From a bacterium (GTDB lineage: Bacteria > Pseudomonadota > Alphaproteobacteria > Rhizobiales > Aestuariivirgaceae), in NCBI GenBank assembly GCA_022842165.1, contig JALHQC010000004.1, forward strand, positions 91,763 to 155,762: 64,000 nucleotides of DNA, written 5' to 3'. The number at the start of each line of letters is the position of its first letter. Position 1 is the first letter of the stretch. Below, piece by piece: positions 18,253 to 25,958 of the stretch. A model generated the notes under the pieces. That model had not been told where the DNA came from and made no database searches. It saw nothing but the letters and a program-made list of their open reading frames with translations. The position numbers were made by a program, and so were the translations under genes.

Positions 18253-18287
18253 GTTAGTACATATATAAAATATGTACTAACAGTCAA
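18253..18287 (-). promoter_or_regulatory. Promoter and perfect palindromic operator of the DUF7662-VapC operon
   Basis: GTTAGTACATAT (18253-18264) and ATATGTACTAAC (18270-18281) are exact inverted copies with a 5-base spacer. On the minus strand a TTGACT -35 (18282-18287) and TATATG -10 (18260-18265) are 16 bases apart, so the palindrome covers the spacer and -10. This is the classic arrangement for autorepression by a ribbon-helix-helix antitoxin. The divergent imuA gene starts about 80 bases away. Confidence 0.75.
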
Positions 18288-18329
18288 TACCTTTAAATGT
18301 CAGTGGCTTGACTCCCGGCGTGTCCTATG

Positions 18330-18344
18330 GAACAAAATAGGAAC
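18330..18344 (+). promoter_or_regulatory. LexA (SOS) box of the imuA-imuB-dnaE2 operon
   Basis: GAAC at 18330-18333 and GAAC at 18341-18344 are separated by seven bases, the GAAC-N7-GAAC LexA site known for alphaproteobacteria. It lies 18 bases upstream of the imuA ATG at 18363 and inside a longer possible reading frame beginning at 18327, which argues for the shorter start. Confidence 0.85.
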
Positions 18345-18362
18345 ATTCTGGATATTGCAGTC

Positions 18363-19265
18363 ATGCGTATGGAACCGGCACATGGTGTGCGGGACGGGAG
18401 GCTTTTTGCCGCCGTTGCCGCGTTTCGGCAGGGCGAGGAACTCGCGCCCCTGATCGAGGCCCTGCGCCAGCACATCACGCGGATCGAGCAGGTGCAGGCA
18501 CAAGCGCAATTCGGGAAAACGCCACGGCCGCGCCATGCGCCGTGGATCACCGGGCTTCCCGAACTCGACCGGCATCTTCCGGCGCAGGGCCTGCTGCAGG
18601 GAGGGCTTCATGACGTGTCGCCGCGCGCCTATGGTGATTCCCCCGCCGCCATGGGCTTTGCGCTGGCATTGGCACTCCGCCGCCTGGCCGACACGCAGGA
18701 GCGCCGTCCGCTGCTGTGGTGCCGCCTGGCGAAGGAGGAACGCGAGCATGGAAGGCTCTATGGCCATGGGCTGGAACGGCTGGGCCTGCAGCGCCAGCGC
18801 TTCATCACCATCACGCTGAAAAAACCGCAGGCGCTGCTGTGGACCATGGAGGAGGCGCTCAAATCCGGGGCACTCGCCATCGTCATCGGCGATGCCGATG
18901 CCGCGCATGCGGACTTGACCGTCACGCGGCGGCTGTCGCTTGCGGCACATGCCGGAAAATCCGCAGGGCTCCTGACCTTCGCCCGCACCGATGCACCCGC
19001 CACCGCCAGCCACACGCGCTGGACGGCGGCGTCGGTCACTTCGCGCAGTCCGCTTCATGATGCTTCAGCGCCGGGCCTTCCGGCCTGGAGCATCGAACTC
19101 ACCCGCGCCCGTGGCGGCCGTCCCGGCGCCTGGATTTTGGAATGGCACAATGCGCTGCATCGTTTCTCTCTGGTTCCCGGATTTTCAGATCGAGCGCTTC
19201 AACCGGGGGCGGATCAAGCAGGGCAAGAGGCCGCCTCCCAGGGGGCTGGCCTTCGCGCTGGTTGA
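18363..19265 (+). CDS. imuA: SOS mutagenesis accessory protein ImuA
   Basis: This 300-residue protein is ImuA, the RecA-like but non-recombinase partner of the ImuB-DnaE2 translesion mutasome. The RecA-core-like section (about residues 60-215) includes LPELDRHLP, GGLHDVSP, PLLWCR, ALLWTMEEAL and TRRLSLAAH. It should act in the cytoplasm to support lesion bypass after DNA damage. The ATG at 18363 is chosen because the LexA box would otherwise lie within the coding region. The gene overlaps imuB by 116 bases in another frame. Unlike imuB and dnaE2 it carries no palindromic insertion. Confidence 0.9.
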   Translation: MRMEPAHGVRDGRLFAAVAAFRQGEELAPLIEALRQHITRIEQVQAQAQFGKTPRPRHAPWITGLPELDRHLPAQGLLQGGLHDVSPRAYGDSPAAMGFALALALRRLADTQERRPLLWCRLAKEEREHGRLYGHGLERLGLQRQRFITITLKKPQALLWTMEEALKSGALAIVIGDADAAHADLTVTRRLSLAAHAGKSAGLLTFARTDAPATASHTRWTAASVTSRSPLHDASAPGLPAWSIELTRARGGRPGAWILEWHNALHRFSLVPGFSDRALQPGADQAGQEAASQGAGLRAG

Positions 19266-20859
19266 GAGCGGGCCGAAGGGCCTGCGGCTTGCCGCCGTCA
19301 ACGCCACGGCGCGCAGCTTCGGGCTGATGCGCGGCATGCGGCTCAGCGATGCGCGGGCGCAATTGCCCGAACTCCTCACCGAATCGCAGGAACCGGAAGA
19401 GGACATGAAGAGCCTGCTGGGTCTCTGCCGCTGGATGGAACGCTACAGCCCCTGGGTGGCGCCCGACGCGCCGGACGGCATCTTCCTTGATGTCACCGGC
19501 GTGCCGCATCTCTTTGGCGGCGAGGCCAAGATGCTGGCCGAGATGACATCGCGCCTTGGCAGCTACGGTTTCACGGCGCGCAGCGGCATGGGCGCAACGA
19601 TTGGCGCAGCCTGGGCGCTGGCGCGGTATTCACATCCTCTCCCGCGTGCGGGAGAGGGCGAGCCTGCGAGCGACCCATTGCAGAGCAATGGGAAAGGTGA
19701 GGAAAAGACGAGCGCGGACTTCCCCTCACCTCCCCGCCGCATGCGGCGGGTCCCTTCCTCTCCCGCCTTGCGGGAGAGGACGTTAGAGGCCCTTCCCATC
19801 GAAGCCTTGCGGATCGATGGCGATTCAGCGCGAACGCTCAGGCGGCTGGGGTTGAAAACGGTCGGCGCCTTGCTGGCGATCCCGCGCGCCTCGCTGGCGC
19901 GGCGCTTCCGCGGCGAGACGATTGGCGAGAATGTGCTGATCCGCCTCGACGAGATGATGGGGGTGAGGGACGAGCCGCTCAATCCGCTGAACCCGCCCAC
20001 CTCCTTCATGGCGCACCGGGCGCTGATGGAGCCCGTCATCAGCAGCGAGGGCCTGAGCGCCGTGCTCAACGGACTCGTCACCATGCTGTGCCGCAGCCTC
20101 GAGGCGGAGGCCAAGGGCGCGCTGCGGGTGATCCTCAAGCTGTTCCGCACCGATGGCTCGCGCATCAGCCTGCCGGCGGGGTTTTCCGCCGCCACGCATG
20201 ACCCGCGCCACATGCTGCGGGTGCTGGCGCCGAAGCTTGAGTCGATCGACGCGGGCTTCGGCATCGACGCCATGACGCTGGAAGCCCGCGAAACCGCATC
20301 CGCCAAGTTGCAGCAATATGGCTTCATGGAGGACGGCAGCACGCTCGGCCTCGAACAATTGAACGACCGCGTGCTGAACCGGCATGAGCGTGAGATCGTG
20401 GCGCTGGAGCAGGTCGAGAGCCATATTCCGGAGCGGGCGGAAATATCGAGATCTCCCACCCCCGCTGCTGCGCAGCGGACCCTCCCCCGCAAGCGGAGGA
20501 GGGATGAAGCAAAATCTCTCCCTCCTCGCGAAGCGGGGAGGGTGGACGCGGAGCGGCCGGGTGGGGGCCGTCCGCTCCTCATCTTCGAAGCCCCCGAGCC
20601 TGCGGCGGTGATCGCATCCGTTCCCGACGGGCCGCCGATGCGGCTCACCTGGCGGCGGGTGACCAGGCGCGTGGTGAAATCCCAAGGCCCCGAACGCGTG
20701 GCGCCCGAATGGTGGCGGCTGGCGGAAGGCGAGCGCCCGCGCGACTATTATGTGGTCGAGGACGCTGAAGGCCGGCGCTACTGGCTTTACCGCGAGGGGC
20801 TTTACGGCGAGACGGGTGAAGACCAGCCCAGATGGTTCGTACACGGATTATCGGCATGA
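19150..20859 (+). CDS. imuB: Inactive Y-family polymerase subunit ImuB with two in-frame palindromic insertions
   Basis: ImuB is a Y-family polymerase homologue that lacks the catalytic acids and bridges the beta clamp, ImuA and DnaE2. Here motif I reads CIVSLWFPDFQ and the second acidic site is replaced (PDGIFLDVTG). The protein is 569 residues, longer than the usual 480-520 or so. The excess is explained by insert A1 (about residues 162-211, after WALARYS) and insert B1 (from residue 436, before RPLLIFEAPEP). Both are in-frame palindromic repeats in expected loops. The start at 19150 (MRCIVSLWF) overlaps imuA; the end overlaps dnaE2 as ATGA. Confidence 0.9.
   Translation: MRCIVSLWFPDFQIERFNRGRIKQGKRPPPRGLAFALVESGPKGLRLAAVNATARSFGLMRGMRLSDARAQLPELLTESQEPEEDMKSLLGLCRWMERYSPWVAPDAPDGIFLDVTGVPHLFGGEAKMLAEMTSRLGSYGFTARSGMGATIGAAWALARYSHPLPRAGEGEPASDPLQSNGKGEEKTSADFPSPPRRMRRVPSSPALRERTLEALPIEALRIDGDSARTLRRLGLKTVGALLAIPRASLARRFRGETIGENVLIRLDEMMGVRDEPLNPLNPPTSFMAHRALMEPVISSEGLSAVLNGLVTMLCRSLEAEAKGALRVILKLFRTDGSRISLPAGFSAATHDPRHMLRVLAPKLESIDAGFGIDAMTLEARETASAKLQQYGFMEDGSTLGLEQLNDRVLNRHEREIVALEQVESHIPERAEISRSPTPAAAQRTLPRKRRRDEAKSLPPREAGRVDAERPGGGRPLLIFEAPEPAAVIASVPDGPPMRLTWRRVTRRVVKSQGPERVAPEWWRLAEGERPRDYYVVEDAEGRRYWLYREGLYGETGEDQPRWFVHGLSA
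19635..19781. repeat. Family A composite palindromic element inside imuB
   Basis: About 147 bases bounded on both sides by hairpins of the form CTCTCCCGC-n-GCGGGAGAG. Inside are further stems such as CCCATTGC/GCAATGGG and CCCGCCGC/GCGGCGGG. It is read through in-frame and gives a low-complexity peptide rich in Pro, Arg, Ser and Glu. Ends are approximate to a few bases. Similar ends occur at 1-15 and related elements at 27226-27274, 40946-41066 and 44841-45003. Confidence 0.75.
20455..20566. repeat. Family B palindromic element B1 inside imuB
   Basis: The element opens CCCACCCCCGCTGCTGCGC and closes GGCCGGGTGGGGG, forming outer inverted arms with inner stems (GCTGCTGCGCAGC; CCTCCTCGCGAAGCGGGGAGG). 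It starts exactly at a codon boundary (residue 436) and encodes PTPAAAQRTLP near its left end. Elements B2 and B3 in dnaE2 are homologous and read in the same frame. Confidence 0.8.
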
Positions 20860-23800
20860 TCAATTATGCCGAACTGCAATGCACCACGAATTTTTCCTTC
20901 CTGCGCGGCGCATCGCACCCGGAAGAGCTCGCCGCGCAGGCGAAGCACCTCGGGCTTTCGGCACTGGCGGTGACCGACCGCAACACGCTCGCTGGCATCG
21001 TACGCGCGCATGGAGCGGCGAAGGATGCGGAGTTTTCTTTTGTTGTGGGGGCACGGCTGGATGTTTCCACAGGCCCCACCCCCGTTGCTGCGCAACGGAC
21101 CCTCCCCGCTGAAGCGGAGAGGGATGAATATTTTATCCCTCCTCGCGAAGCGGGGAGGGTGGCCGCGGAGCGGCCGGGTGGGGAAAGCCTCTCCCTCCTC
21201 GCCTATCCCACCACGCGCGCCGCCTATGGTGCGCTGTGCCGTCTCCTGAGCCTCGGGCAGCGGCGGGGGGCGAAGGGCGAATGCATTCTCTCGCTCGATG
21301 ATGTCCATGCCCATGCGCAGGGGATGATCTTCGCGCTGCTGCCGGAATGCGCTGAACACCTGCGCGCCTTGCGCCAATCGCTGAAAGCGCCGCTCTATCT
21401 CGCGGTCAACCATCTCTATCGCGGCGATGACCGCGCGCGCATCAACCGGCTGGCCGAACTGGCGCAGAAGACGCAGACGCCGCTGCTTGCCACCAACGAC
21501 GTGCTCTATCACCACAGCAGCCGACGCGTGCTACAGGATGTGGTGACCTCGATCCGCGAGGGCGTGCCTGTCGCCGAAGCGGGCTTCCTGCTGGAGGCCA
21601 ATGCCGAGCGGCACCTGAAGACGCCCGATGAAATGGCGAGGCTGTTCCGCGATCATCCGCAGGCCATCACCAACACGCTGGCGATCGCCAAGGCCTGCCG
21701 CTTCTCGCTCGACGAGTTGAAATACGAGTACCCCGAAGAGCCGATCCCGCAGGGCAAGACGCCGCAAGCCCACCTCACGCATCTGGCATGGGAGGGTGCC
21801 AAGGAACGCTACCCGCAAGGCGTTCCGCAAAAGGTGAAGGAAGGGATCGCCAAGGAACTCGTGCTGATCGAGAAGCTCAACTACGCGCCCTATTTCCTCA
21901 CCGTCCACGACATCGTGAAGTTCGCGCGCGAGCAGGACCCGCCGATCCTGTGCCAGGGCCGCGGATCGGCGGCCAACTCCACCGTCTGCTATTGCATCGG
22001 CATCACGGCGGTCGATCCGAACCAGATCGACCTGCTGTTCGAGCGCTTCATCTCGGAAGAGCGGAAGGAACCGCCCGACATCGATGTCGACTTCGAGCAT
22101 GAGCGGCGCGAAGAGGTGATCCAGTATATCTACGCACGCTATGGCCGCGAGCGGGCGGGGCTTGCCGCCACCGTCATCACCTATCGCGGGCGCTCCGCCG
22201 TACGCGAGGTCGGGAAGGTCATGGGCCTGTCGGAGGATGTGACGGCAACACTCGCCGGCATCGTATGGGGCCAGATGCGGGAAGAGATGCACAATGGCCG
22301 CTTGAAGGAGGCGGGGCTCGATCCGGATGATCCGCTGCTCGCCAAGGTCATCGAATTGTCGGATGAGATCGCCGGTTTCCCGCGCCATCTCTCGCAACAT
22401 GTGGGCGGCTTCATCCTCACCAAGGGGCGGCTCGACGAGACGGTGCCCATCGGCAATGCGGCGATGGACGAGCGCACCTTCATCGAATGGGACAAGGACG
22501 ATATCGACGCGCTGGGCATCCTGAAGATCGATGTGCTGGCACTCGGCATGCTCACCTGCATCCGCAAGAGCCTCGACCTGATCGAGGCATGGTACGGCAT
22601 CCACTACACGCTCGCCACCGTGCCGCGCGAGAACCCCGAAGTCTACGACATGCTGTGCAAGGCCGATTCGGTTGGTGTGTTCCAGGTCGAATCGCGCGCC
22701 CAGATGAACATGCTGCCGCGCCTCAAGCCGCGCTGCTTCTATGATCTCGTCATCGAGGTGGCGATCGTCAGGCCCGGGCCCATCCAGGGCGACATGGTGC
22801 ATCCCTACCTGAGGCGGCGCGACAAGCTGGAGCCGGAGGATTACCCGGCCCCGCACCCGGATTTCGGCCCGGCTGATGAATTGAAACAGGTGCTGGGCCG
22901 CACCAAGGGCGTGCCGCTGTTCCAGGAACAGGCGATGAAGCTGGCGATGGTCGCGGCTGAATTCACGCCCGGCGAATTGAACGAATTGCGGAAGGCGATG
23001 GCGACGTTCCGGCGGCGCGGCACCATTGGCCGGCTCGAACAGAAGATGGTAAGCCGCATGGTGGAGCGCGGCTATGACGCCACATTCGCGGCGCGCTGCT
23101 TCAACCAGATCAAGGGCTTCGGCGAGTATGGGTTTCCCGAAAGCCACGCCGCGAGCTTCGCGCATCTGGTCTATGTCTCGTCATGGCTCAAATGCCATCA
23201 TCCGGATGTGTTCGCTGCAGCACTGCTCAACTCGCAGCCGATGGGGTTTTACGCGCCCGCGCAAATCGTGCGCGATGCAAGGGAGCATGGCGTGGAGGTG
23301 CGGCCGGTGGATGTGAGTTATTCAAGCTGGGATTCGACGCTGGAAGACCCCACCCCCGCTGCTCCGCAGCGGGCCCTCCCCGCTTCGCAAAGAGGGATGC
23401 CTATCCCTCCTTTGCTTGCGGGGGAGGGTGCCGAGCAGAGCGAGGCGGATGGGGGAAGCCGATGCGCCCTGCGCCTGGGGCTTCGTGAGGTCGATGGATT
23501 GAAGGCGGAGGATGCTGCCCTCCTCTCGTCATGGCCGGGCTTTTCCCGGCCATCTGGTGGCATCGAGAAAGATGCCCGGCACAAGGCCGGGCATGACGGA
23601 ATCAAAGATCTCCACGCCTTCGGCATCCCCGTGCCCGCGCTGGAAAAACTCGCGGCCGCCGATGCCTTCCGCTCGCTGGGGCTCGACCGACGGGCAGCGC
23701 TGTGGGAGGTGAAGGCGCTCACCAAGGCCAAGGCGCTGCCGCTGTTTGCCTTTGCCGATACGCGCGAGCAGGGGAGCGAAGCGCCTGTCACGCTGCCCGA

Positions 23801-24341
23801 GATGCCGTTGCCTGAGCATGTGGTGAATGATTATCAGACGCTGAAACTGTCGCTCAAGGCGCATCCCATGCAATTCCTCCGTACACTGTGCAACGAGCGG
23901 AAGGTGACGGACAATGCCAGGCTGAAGACGGTGAAGAATGGCACGGCCGTCACCGTGGCGGGCGTGGTGCTGGTGCGGCAGCGGCCGGGCTCCGCCAAGG
24001 GTGTGGTCTTCTTGACACTCGAAGATGAATTCTCGGTCTGCAACGCGGTGATCTGGCCGCAGGTGCTGGAAACGCACCGCGCCATCGTGATGGGCGCACG
24101 CCTCATGCTCATCAGGGGCCGGGTGCAACGCACCGGCGACATCATCCATGTGGTGGCGAATACGATCGAAGACCGCACGCCATGGCTGACGCTGCTGACG
24201 GAGGATGGCGCGTTGATGAAGAACCCGCTGGCGCGTGCGGATGAAGTGGTGAAGGGCGGCCCCGGCGGCTCCGCCCGCAGCCCCGCCGCGCGGCATCCAA
24301 GGGACGTGCGGGTACTGCCGAAGTCACGGGATTTTCATTGA
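20856..24341 (+). CDS. dnaE2: Error-prone DNA polymerase DnaE2 with three in-frame palindromic insertions
   Basis: DnaE2 is the C-family polymerase that performs SOS mutagenesis together with ImuA and ImuB. The PHP domain (INYAELQCTTNFSFLRGASH at the start), the palm with PDIDVDFEHERREEVIQY, the helix-hairpin-helix region and the OB domain (VTVAGVVLVRQRPGSAKGVVFLTLEDE) are all present, and it ends in SRDFH as the family does. The length of 1161 residues exceeds the usual 1050-1090. Inserts B2 (from residue 74, in the PHP domain), B3 (from 832) and C1 (about 891-915) account for the difference. The start at 20856 overlaps imuB as ATGA. Confidence 0.93.
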   Translation: MINYAELQCTTNFSFLRGASHPEELAAQAKHLGLSALAVTDRNTLAGIVRAHGAAKDAEFSFVVGARLDVSTGPTPVAAQRTLPAEAERDEYFIPPREAGRVAAERPGGESLSLLAYPTTRAAYGALCRLLSLGQRRGAKGECILSLDDVHAHAQGMIFALLPECAEHLRALRQSLKAPLYLAVNHLYRGDDRARINRLAELAQKTQTPLLATNDVLYHHSSRRVLQDVVTSIREGVPVAEAGFLLEANAERHLKTPDEMARLFRDHPQAITNTLAIAKACRFSLDELKYEYPEEPIPQGKTPQAHLTHLAWEGAKERYPQGVPQKVKEGIAKELVLIEKLNYAPYFLTVHDIVKFAREQDPPILCQGRGSAANSTVCYCIGITAVDPNQIDLLFERFISEERKEPPDIDVDFEHERREEVIQYIYARYGRERAGLAATVITYRGRSAVREVGKVMGLSEDVTATLAGIVWGQMREEMHNGRLKEAGLDPDDPLLAKVIELSDEIAGFPRHLSQHVGGFILTKGRLDETVPIGNAAMDERTFIEWDKDDIDALGILKIDVLALGMLTCIRKSLDLIEAWYGIHYTLATVPRENPEVYDMLCKADSVGVFQVESRAQMNMLPRLKPRCFYDLVIEVAIVRPGPIQGDMVHPYLRRRDKLEPEDYPAPHPDFGPADELKQVLGRTKGVPLFQEQAMKLAMVAAEFTPGELNELRKAMATFRRRGTIGRLEQKMVSRMVERGYDATFAARCFNQIKGFGEYGFPESHAASFAHLVYVSSWLKCHHPDVFAAALLNSQPMGFYAPAQIVRDAREHGVEVRPVDVSYSSWDSTLEDPTPAAPQRALPASQRGMPIPPLLAGEGAEQSEADGGSRCALRLGLREVDGLKAEDAALLSSWPGFSRPSGGIEKDARHKAGHDGIKDLHAFGIPVPALEKLAAADAFRSLGLDRRAALWEVKALTKAKALPLFAFADTREQGSEAPVTLPEMPLPEHVVNDYQTLKLSLKAHPMQFLRTLCNERKVTDNARLKTVKNGTAVTVAGVVLVRQRPGSAKGVVFLTLEDEFSVCNAVIWPQVLETHRAIVMGARLMLIRGRVQRTGDIIHVVANTIEDRTPWLTLLTEDGALMKNPLARADEVVKGGPGGSARSPAARHPRDVRVLPKSRDFH
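21074..21183. repeat. Family B palindromic element B2 inside dnaE2
   Basis: Outer arms are CCCCACCCCCG and CGGCCGGGTGGGG. It interrupts the PHP domain between GARLDVSTG and LSLLAYPTTRAAYG, which are adjacent in ordinary DnaE2 proteins as I recall them. It encodes PTPVAAQRTLP and REAGRV.AERPGG peptides almost identical to those of B1. Confidence 0.8.
23348..23455. repeat. Family B palindromic element B3 inside dnaE2
   Basis: Outer arms are CCCCACCCCCGC and GGCGGATGGGGG. It lies between SWDSTLED and CALRLGLREVDGL in the helix-hairpin-helix region. It encodes PTPAAPQRALP in the same frame as B1 and B2, but its right half has diverged (LLAGEGAEQSEADGG). Confidence 0.78.
23527..23600. repeat. Family C palindromic element C1 inside dnaE2
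   Basis: The element has CGTCATGGCCGGGCTTTTC at its left and AAGGCCGGGCATGACGG at its right, forming an approximate inverted pair, with inner stems GCCGGGC...CCCGGCC. It is read in-frame, adding about 25 residues between LKAEDAALL and LHAFGIPVPALEK. Relatives lie at 33472, 33846 and 45029. Confidence 0.72.
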
Positions 24342-24378
24342 CGTTAAGGTCATTGAGCCACAACAGCTCAGTTACAGT

Positions 24379-24858
24379 TCATTGGAGCACAATAACTGTG
24401 TCTGGCCTGCTAATGCATTTCTTAAAGAACAAACCTGCATTGCCGATACCTTGGGCCAATCGGATGAATCTTACTGTGCCATCAGTTCCCAGATAGGCTG
24501 CAACAAACCCATATTCTCCAACATGATCCGGATGTGTGTTGGCGTTTTGAAGCCGAAGTCGCTCTGTCTCAGAAATCCCGCTCATCAAGTCTACAACGAC
24601 CTTGACCGGATCAGACTCACCACCGATCAAACAAGCTGACGACCAATCGCCACCGTTGAGGCGTAAAACATCGATTTGAGCATGGGGCGGGAGATCGTCT
24701 CTACCATCTGCAAAATCCGCAAAGCGCTTCAACTCCGTACTTATCCAAGCATAATCCGGATCGTCAGTGTCAAAAGGCTGATTGAGCGCATGTGCGAACC
24801 AGAAAACAGTGACTGTCAACAGCACTGCCGCCAGTGCTGCGCGCCATATCCATCTCAT
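24379..24858 (-). CDS. Hypothetical membrane-anchored or secreted protein
   Basis: The 159-residue product starts with a single hydrophobic segment (residues 5-24, IWRAALAAVLLTVTVFWFAH) that could be a signal anchor, then a soluble part with two cysteines (in SACLIGG and FKKCIS). The DNA is noticeably more AT-rich than its neighbours. The ATG at 24858 overlaps the stop of the BNR-repeat gene as ATGA, so it is the last gene of the leftward unit. No family is recognised. It converges with dnaE2 with 37 bases between. Confidence 0.65.
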   Translation of the reverse strand: MRWIWRAALAAVLLTVTVFWFAHALNQPFDTDDPDYAWISTELKRFADFADGRDDLPPHAQIDVLRLNGGDWSSACLIGGESDPVKVVVDLMSGISETERLRLQNANTHPDHVGEYGFVAAYLGTDGTVRFIRLAQGIGNAGLFFKKCISRPDTVIVLQ

Positions 24859-25955
24859 ACAAACCGCACCGCATGAATGGGCGGCAGGCTCGTGCTTACC
24901 GTTTCCCACGAATCGCCCTGATCCTCGCTCACCCACAGATTTCCTGTCGTCGAACCAAAGGCCAACGCGTTGCCGGTATCGTCACCACTCAGCGCGTGGC
25001 GGAAGACGATGTCGTAGGCGTGGTCCTGCGGCAGGCCGTTGCTCAACACGTCGAAACTCTTGCCGCCATCCCTCGTGCGCGTCACCACCAGCTTGCCGTT
25101 GACGGGATAGCGCAGCTCATCCTTGATGCCGGGCACGAACCATGCGGTGTCGGGGTCCTCCGGGTGAACGACGACGCCGAAGCCGAAGCTCGAGGGCCTG
25201 GCATGCACGCGCTGCCAGCTTTTCGCATTGTCGGCAGAGCGCCAGATGCCGCAGTGATGCTGCACCCAGAAGCGTTCCGGATGCGAGGGCGATTGCACCA
25301 TCATGTGCGGGTCCTGGGTGTGAGGGTCGTCCGCCACGCCATCCGGGCCATCGTCGAAATGCATGCCGTGGGCCGATTGCCGCCATGTGCCGCCGCCATC
25401 ATGCGTCACCCACACGCCGCCGCAGGAAATGGCGATGCGCACCGTTTTCGGGTCACGCGGATCAACACAGATCGAATGGATGCCGGGAATGTCGGCGCCG
25501 CCGCCCAGCCATTTGTTGCGCTCCGGCATGCGCCACAGGCTTTCCATCAGTGTCCAGTTCGTTCCCCGGTCGTCCGAACGGAAGAGGCCACCCGGCATGG
25601 TGCCGGCCCACAGCACTCCCGGTTCATCGCGCCCGCCGGTTTCGAGCGACCAGATCATCTGCGTCGTCCATTTCACGGGCTTGCCCCAGCCGTCCAAATC
25701 TTCCAGCCCCTCGGGCTTTGGCGGATAGGCGGGGCAGGTCACTTCCGTCCAGGTGCCGTTCCTGTCCTTGCGGTGCAGCTTCACGCCGAAATGGCCGTGG
25801 TTCAGCGCGGCATAGTCCGTGCCGTCACGCGCGTCATGCAGGGCAAGCGTCACATTGTCACCGAGGAAGGCGGCGTCCGACACCTTCCAGCCCGCGCCAT
25901 TGCGCGTCACGTCGAAAAGACCTTTTCGCGTTGAAACCAGAATGCGCTCACCCAT
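24855..25955 (-). CDS. BNR/Asp-box repeat beta-propeller protein (sialidase-like fold)
   Basis: The 366-residue protein has at least five Asp-box repeats: SDDRGTNWT, THDGGGTWR, SADNAKSWQ, TRDGGKSFD and SEDQGDSWE, evenly spaced as in the blades of a sialidase or Vps10-type propeller. No signal peptide is visible, so it is probably cytoplasmic, which speaks against a true secreted exo-sialidase. The gene upstream, three bases away, encodes a ubiquitin-like MoaD/ThiS protein, a pairing I recall from many bacterial genomes. The biochemical role is unknown. Confidence 0.8.
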   Translation of the reverse strand: MGERILVSTRKGLFDVTRNGAGWKVSDAAFLGDNVTLALHDARDGTDYAALNHGHFGVKLHRKDRNGTWTEVTCPAYPPKPEGLEDLDGWGKPVKWTTQMIWSLETGGRDEPGVLWAGTMPGGLFRSDDRGTNWTLMESLWRMPERNKWLGGGADIPGIHSICVDPRDPKTVRIAISCGGVWVTHDGGGTWRQSAHGMHFDDGPDGVADDPHTQDPHMMVQSPSHPERFWVQHHCGIWRSADNAKSWQRVHARPSSFGFGVVVHPEDPDTAWFVPGIKDELRYPVNGKLVVTRTRDGGKSFDVLSNGLPQDHAYDIVFRHALSGDDTGNALAFGSTTGNLWVSEDQGDSWETVSTSLPPIHAVRFV

Positions 25956-25958
25956 GAA

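Noticed and set aside
18327..18362. Longer N-terminus for ImuA starting at the ATG at 18327
   Set aside because: The LexA box would lie inside the coding region; the ATG at 18363 places it in a normal promoter position.
21531..23165. A 544-codon minus-strand frame within dnaE2
   Set aside because: It is an antisense shadow of the conserved polymerase core, with no ribosome site or recognisable domain.
19150..24341. The possibility that imuB and dnaE2 are pseudogenes because of the inserted repeats
   Set aside because: Both reading frames stay open through all five insertions, start and stop overlaps are intact, and conserved motifs continue on both sides.
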